In this document: in pieces, positions 61,015 to 64,000 of the stretch | Layout of the letters: each line of letters starts with the position of its first letter | Numbering within the stretch: the stretch's first letter is position 1 | DNA from: Primula veris | Lineage: Eukaryota > Streptophyta > Magnoliopsida > Ericales > Primulaceae | Length of the DNA: 64,000 nucleotides | Direction: 5' to 3' | NCBI GenBank assembly: GCA_963682055.1 | Contig: OY821745.1 | Span: 11,477,501-11,541,500 of the forward strand | The notes under the pieces: model-generated | What the model saw: the letters and a program-made list of their open reading frames with translations, nothing else | What the model was told of the DNA's origin: nothing | Database searches by the model: none | Made by a program: the position numbers and the translations under genes

Positions 61015-64000
61015 TTAAGTTCCCGAGTGCTTTGTTCGGTCACCCCCACAGTTCGGTTTTCCCGTTGAACCCGAGGCTGGAGAATCCAGTTCGGGTTGGG
61101 TTGCCTCTGAGGAGGTTTCCAGTTTGATGGGCTTCAACCCCATTCTCCTCGATGAAACTTCAACTCCTACCTGAGTTAAGCCTTTTGTAAATGGATCCGC
61201 TATATTGTCTTTAGATCTCACAAAATCTAATGACACTACACCGTTAGCTAACAATTCTCGTACGGATTTATGTCTCCGACGAATATGTCGGGACTTTCCA
61301 TTATACATATGATCCTGCGCCCGTCCAATAGCCGACTGACTATCGCAGTGCATGCTTATTGCTGGGACAGGTTTCGGCCACATTGGAATTCCTTCCAGAA
61401 AGCTTCTCAGCCAATCAGCCTCTTCTGTTGCTAGATCCAACGCTATGAACTCGGATTCCATAGTTGATCTAGCTATGCACGTCTTCTTGGATGATCTCCA
61501 TGAGACAGCTGCTCCTCCCATCATGAACACATATCCGCTAGTGGATCGTGTACTGTTGGAATCCGAAATCCAGTTTGCATCAGAATACCCTTCCAGTATA
61601 GCTGGATATCTGGTATAATGCAACCCTCGGTCTGCTGTGTATCTCATGTATCTGAGAAGTCTCATGATGGCCTTCTAGTGTTCCTCATTGGGATTACTGG
61701 TGTACCTACTCAGTCTACTCACTGAGTTGGCTATGTTTGGTCTAGTACAGTTCATGACGTACATCAGACTGCCTATTATTCGAGAATATTCCAATTGTCT
61801 CACACTCTCCCCAAAATTCTTTTTCAGAGTGGTTGAGATCTCTATCGGAGTTCTGGATGTAGCTCTACTATCTTTATCAAATTTGTCAAGCATCTGCCTG
61901 ACATAGTGGGTTTGAGATAGTGCATATCCGTCTGATGTCTTGGTAATTTTCATACCAAGTATAACATCAGCGACACCCATGTCTTTCATCTCGAATTTTT
62001 GTGACAACATTTTCTTAGTGGAGTTGATGTTATCAATATTCTCTATTATAATCATGTCATCTACGTAGATGCAGACTACCACGTAGTCTTTTTCATTACC
62101 TTTTACGTAGACGCATTTGTCACATTCATTTATTCGAAAACCGTTTGATAGCATCACTCTATCAAATTTTTCGTGCCATTGTTTAGGTGCTTGTTTAAGT
62201 CCATACAAGGACTTCACAAGTTTACACACCTTGTGAGCTTTACCTGAAACCACAAACCCTTCCGGTTGTTCCATGTAAATTTCCTCTTCCAGCTCACCAT
62301 TCAAGAACGCCGTTTTAACATCAATTTGATGTATTTCCAGATCGAACAATGCTGCGAGAGCAATGACTATCCGGATTGACGTCTTCCTGGAGACAGGAGC
62401 ATAGGTGTCGAAATAGTCGACAGCTTCGGTTTGTCTAAAACCTTTCACTACAAGCCTTGCCTTGTATTTCTCGATTGTTCCATCGAGCTTTCTCTTCCTC
62501 TTGAAGATCCACTTGTGTCCTAGTGGCTTACACCCGGGTGGTAGATCCACTAGTTCCCAAGTGTGATTTTGTAATATCGATTCAACCTCATTGTTGATCG
62601 CTTCCTCCCAATATTGGGCTTCCGGGGATGACATTGCTTCTTTGAATGTCGCCGGTTCGCCTTCTATCATGAAGGTTACAAAATCTGGACCGAGAGTCGT
62701 TTCCTTTCTAGCCCTTTTACTACGTCGAGGCTCTTCTTCTTCTTCCTCCAACGGTTCACTTGCCCCCACATTTTCCTCACTGTTTGACTCCTCAGTCTCT
62801 ACAGTTATGGAAGACTTGCGGGGAAAGATTTCCTCGAAGAAAGAAGCTTCTCGAGCTTCGATGATAGTATCTACATGCACATCAGGATTATCCGACTTGT
62901 GCATGAGAAAGCGATAAGCACTACTGTTTTGTGCATATCCTATGAACACACAGTCTACCGTCTTTGGCCCTATACTCGTTCTTTTAGGAAGCGAGACAAG
63001 GACCTTCGCAAGACAACCCCAAACCCTTAAGAATTTATAGCTCGGCCGATGGCCTTTCCATAGTTCATAAGGTGGTTTATCACGCTTCTTATGCGGTAGC
63101 TTGTTCAACACATAGTTGGCGGAAAGCAGCGCTTCCCCCCACATGTTCTGGGGTAACCCAGAACTTATTAGCATAGCATTCATCATTTCCTTGAGCGTTC
63201 TATTCTTACGCTCAGCAACCCCATTATGCTCTGGAGAGTATGGGGCTGTGGTTTGATGTACAATGCCACTTTCTGCGCATATCTGCGCAAACGGTGCCTC
63301 GTATTCACCGCCTCTATCACTCCTCAACATTTTAATCTTTTTATTGAGTTGATTTTCTACTTCGGTCTTATAAAGAGCGAATTTCTCTACCGCTTCGTCT
63401 TTACTTCTCATTAAGTAGACACATCAGTATCTAGTACAGTCATCTATAAACGTGATGAAATACTTTTTCCCTCCTCGCGTTTGTATAAACTTTAAGTCGC
63501 ATACATCCGTGTGTAGTAGACCGAGAGGTTCAGTACTTCGTTCAATATGTTGATACGAAGACTTGGTTAATTTTGCTTCAACACAAACCTCACATTTATG
63601 TTGTTTATCAAATACAAAATTAGGTAGTAGATTCAGTGATATTAATTTCTTCATAGAATTAGAATTCACATGACCTAATCTACCATGCCATAAATTAAAT
63701 GAATCGCAAGAATAAGCAAAAGACGTTTTATTAGCCTCTTGGGCAACATTAACGGTTACATTATTCTTGGTACTGGCCTCAGCCTTAGTACCCACAATAG
63801 CAGACTCGGCTTTAGGAGCCGGAGTACCAACATTTAATTTAAACATGTCGTTGGTCATATAGCCACGGCCTACATACATTCCATTAAGGGTGATTACAAT
63901 TTTAGCAGATTCAAATACAAGTTTAAATCCTTTGTTCACCATAACAGACCCGGAAACCAGATTCTTGCGAATTTCCGGCACATGGAGCACGCCATTCAGT
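61015..64000 (-). pseudogene. Ty1/copia pol polyprotein, 3' part, two nonsense codons
   Basis: One continuous minus-strand frame that enters from beyond the right edge. In order: GAG-pre-integrase (VLHVPEIRKNLVSGS), integrase zinc motif (LWHGRLGHVN...CEVC), integrase core (TDVCD, SPEHNGVAERKNRTLKEM), reverse transcriptase (WIFKRKRK, FLNGELEEEIYM, YVDDMII) and RNase H ([28 protein letters not shown]). It ends with a 40-residue tail rich in Ser/Thr/Pro. The frame is kept throughout; only a TGA at 63424-63426 (after DDCTRY) and a TAG at 61675-61677 (after NPNEEH, normally Trp) interrupt it. So the copy is non-functional but young. Gag, protease and the 5' LTR should lie beyond the window. Confidence 0.9.

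Overview
This window is nuclear DNA of a flowering plant, almost certainly a eudicot. The evidence is AT-rich sequence, short exons with GT-AG introns, an ADP-glucose pyrophosphorylase large subunit with a plastid-type leader, a DYW-class PPR protein, and many miniature transposons and Ty1/copia relatives. I cannot name the species. All gene models were built by hand from reading frame, splice consensus, intron phase and remembered family sequence; no search was run.

Layout. 1-8.3 kb: no gene, but a hAT-type MITE, a possible CACTA end and a divergent tandem duplication carrying another MITE. 8.9-20.4 kb (minus): SPB1-like nucleolar rRNA 2'-O-methyltransferase, 12 coding exons, 856 aa. Its first exon exists twice, and intron 1 is a degenerate tandem array built partly from the exon 1/intron 1 junction. 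20.5-25.6 kb: a possible PIF-like element and a solo LTR with target duplication. 25.6-27.1 kb (plus): GT61 glycosyltransferase, two exons. 27.5-29.7 kb (minus): RER1, with a probable 5' UTR exon near 33.1 kb. 33.6-35.0 kb: a 1.37-kb Mutator-like foldback element whose arms contain tRNA-like Pol III boxes. 36.5-42.7 kb: a cluster of broken copies of neighbouring genes (PPR fragment, RER1 pseudogene, four AGPase exons). 43.3-46.5 kb (minus): PPR-DYW gene. 48.6-57.9 kb (minus): AGPase large subunit, 14 coding exons, 526 aa; intron 1 holds a truncated copia piece bracketed by 370-bp direct repeats. About 58.8-64.0 kb (minus): 3' part of a long copia element that runs off the window.

How the genes relate. 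SPB1 serves ribosome assembly in the nucleolus, GT61 and RER1 act in the Golgi/ER, the PPR protein probably edits organellar RNA, and AGPase makes ADP-glucose for starch in plastids. They form no operon or obvious pathway cluster. The striking theme is local structural churn: duplicated first exons, introns expanded by tandem repeats, shuffled pseudogene pieces of three neighbours, and at least six MITE-like or foldback elements whose target duplications can still be read.
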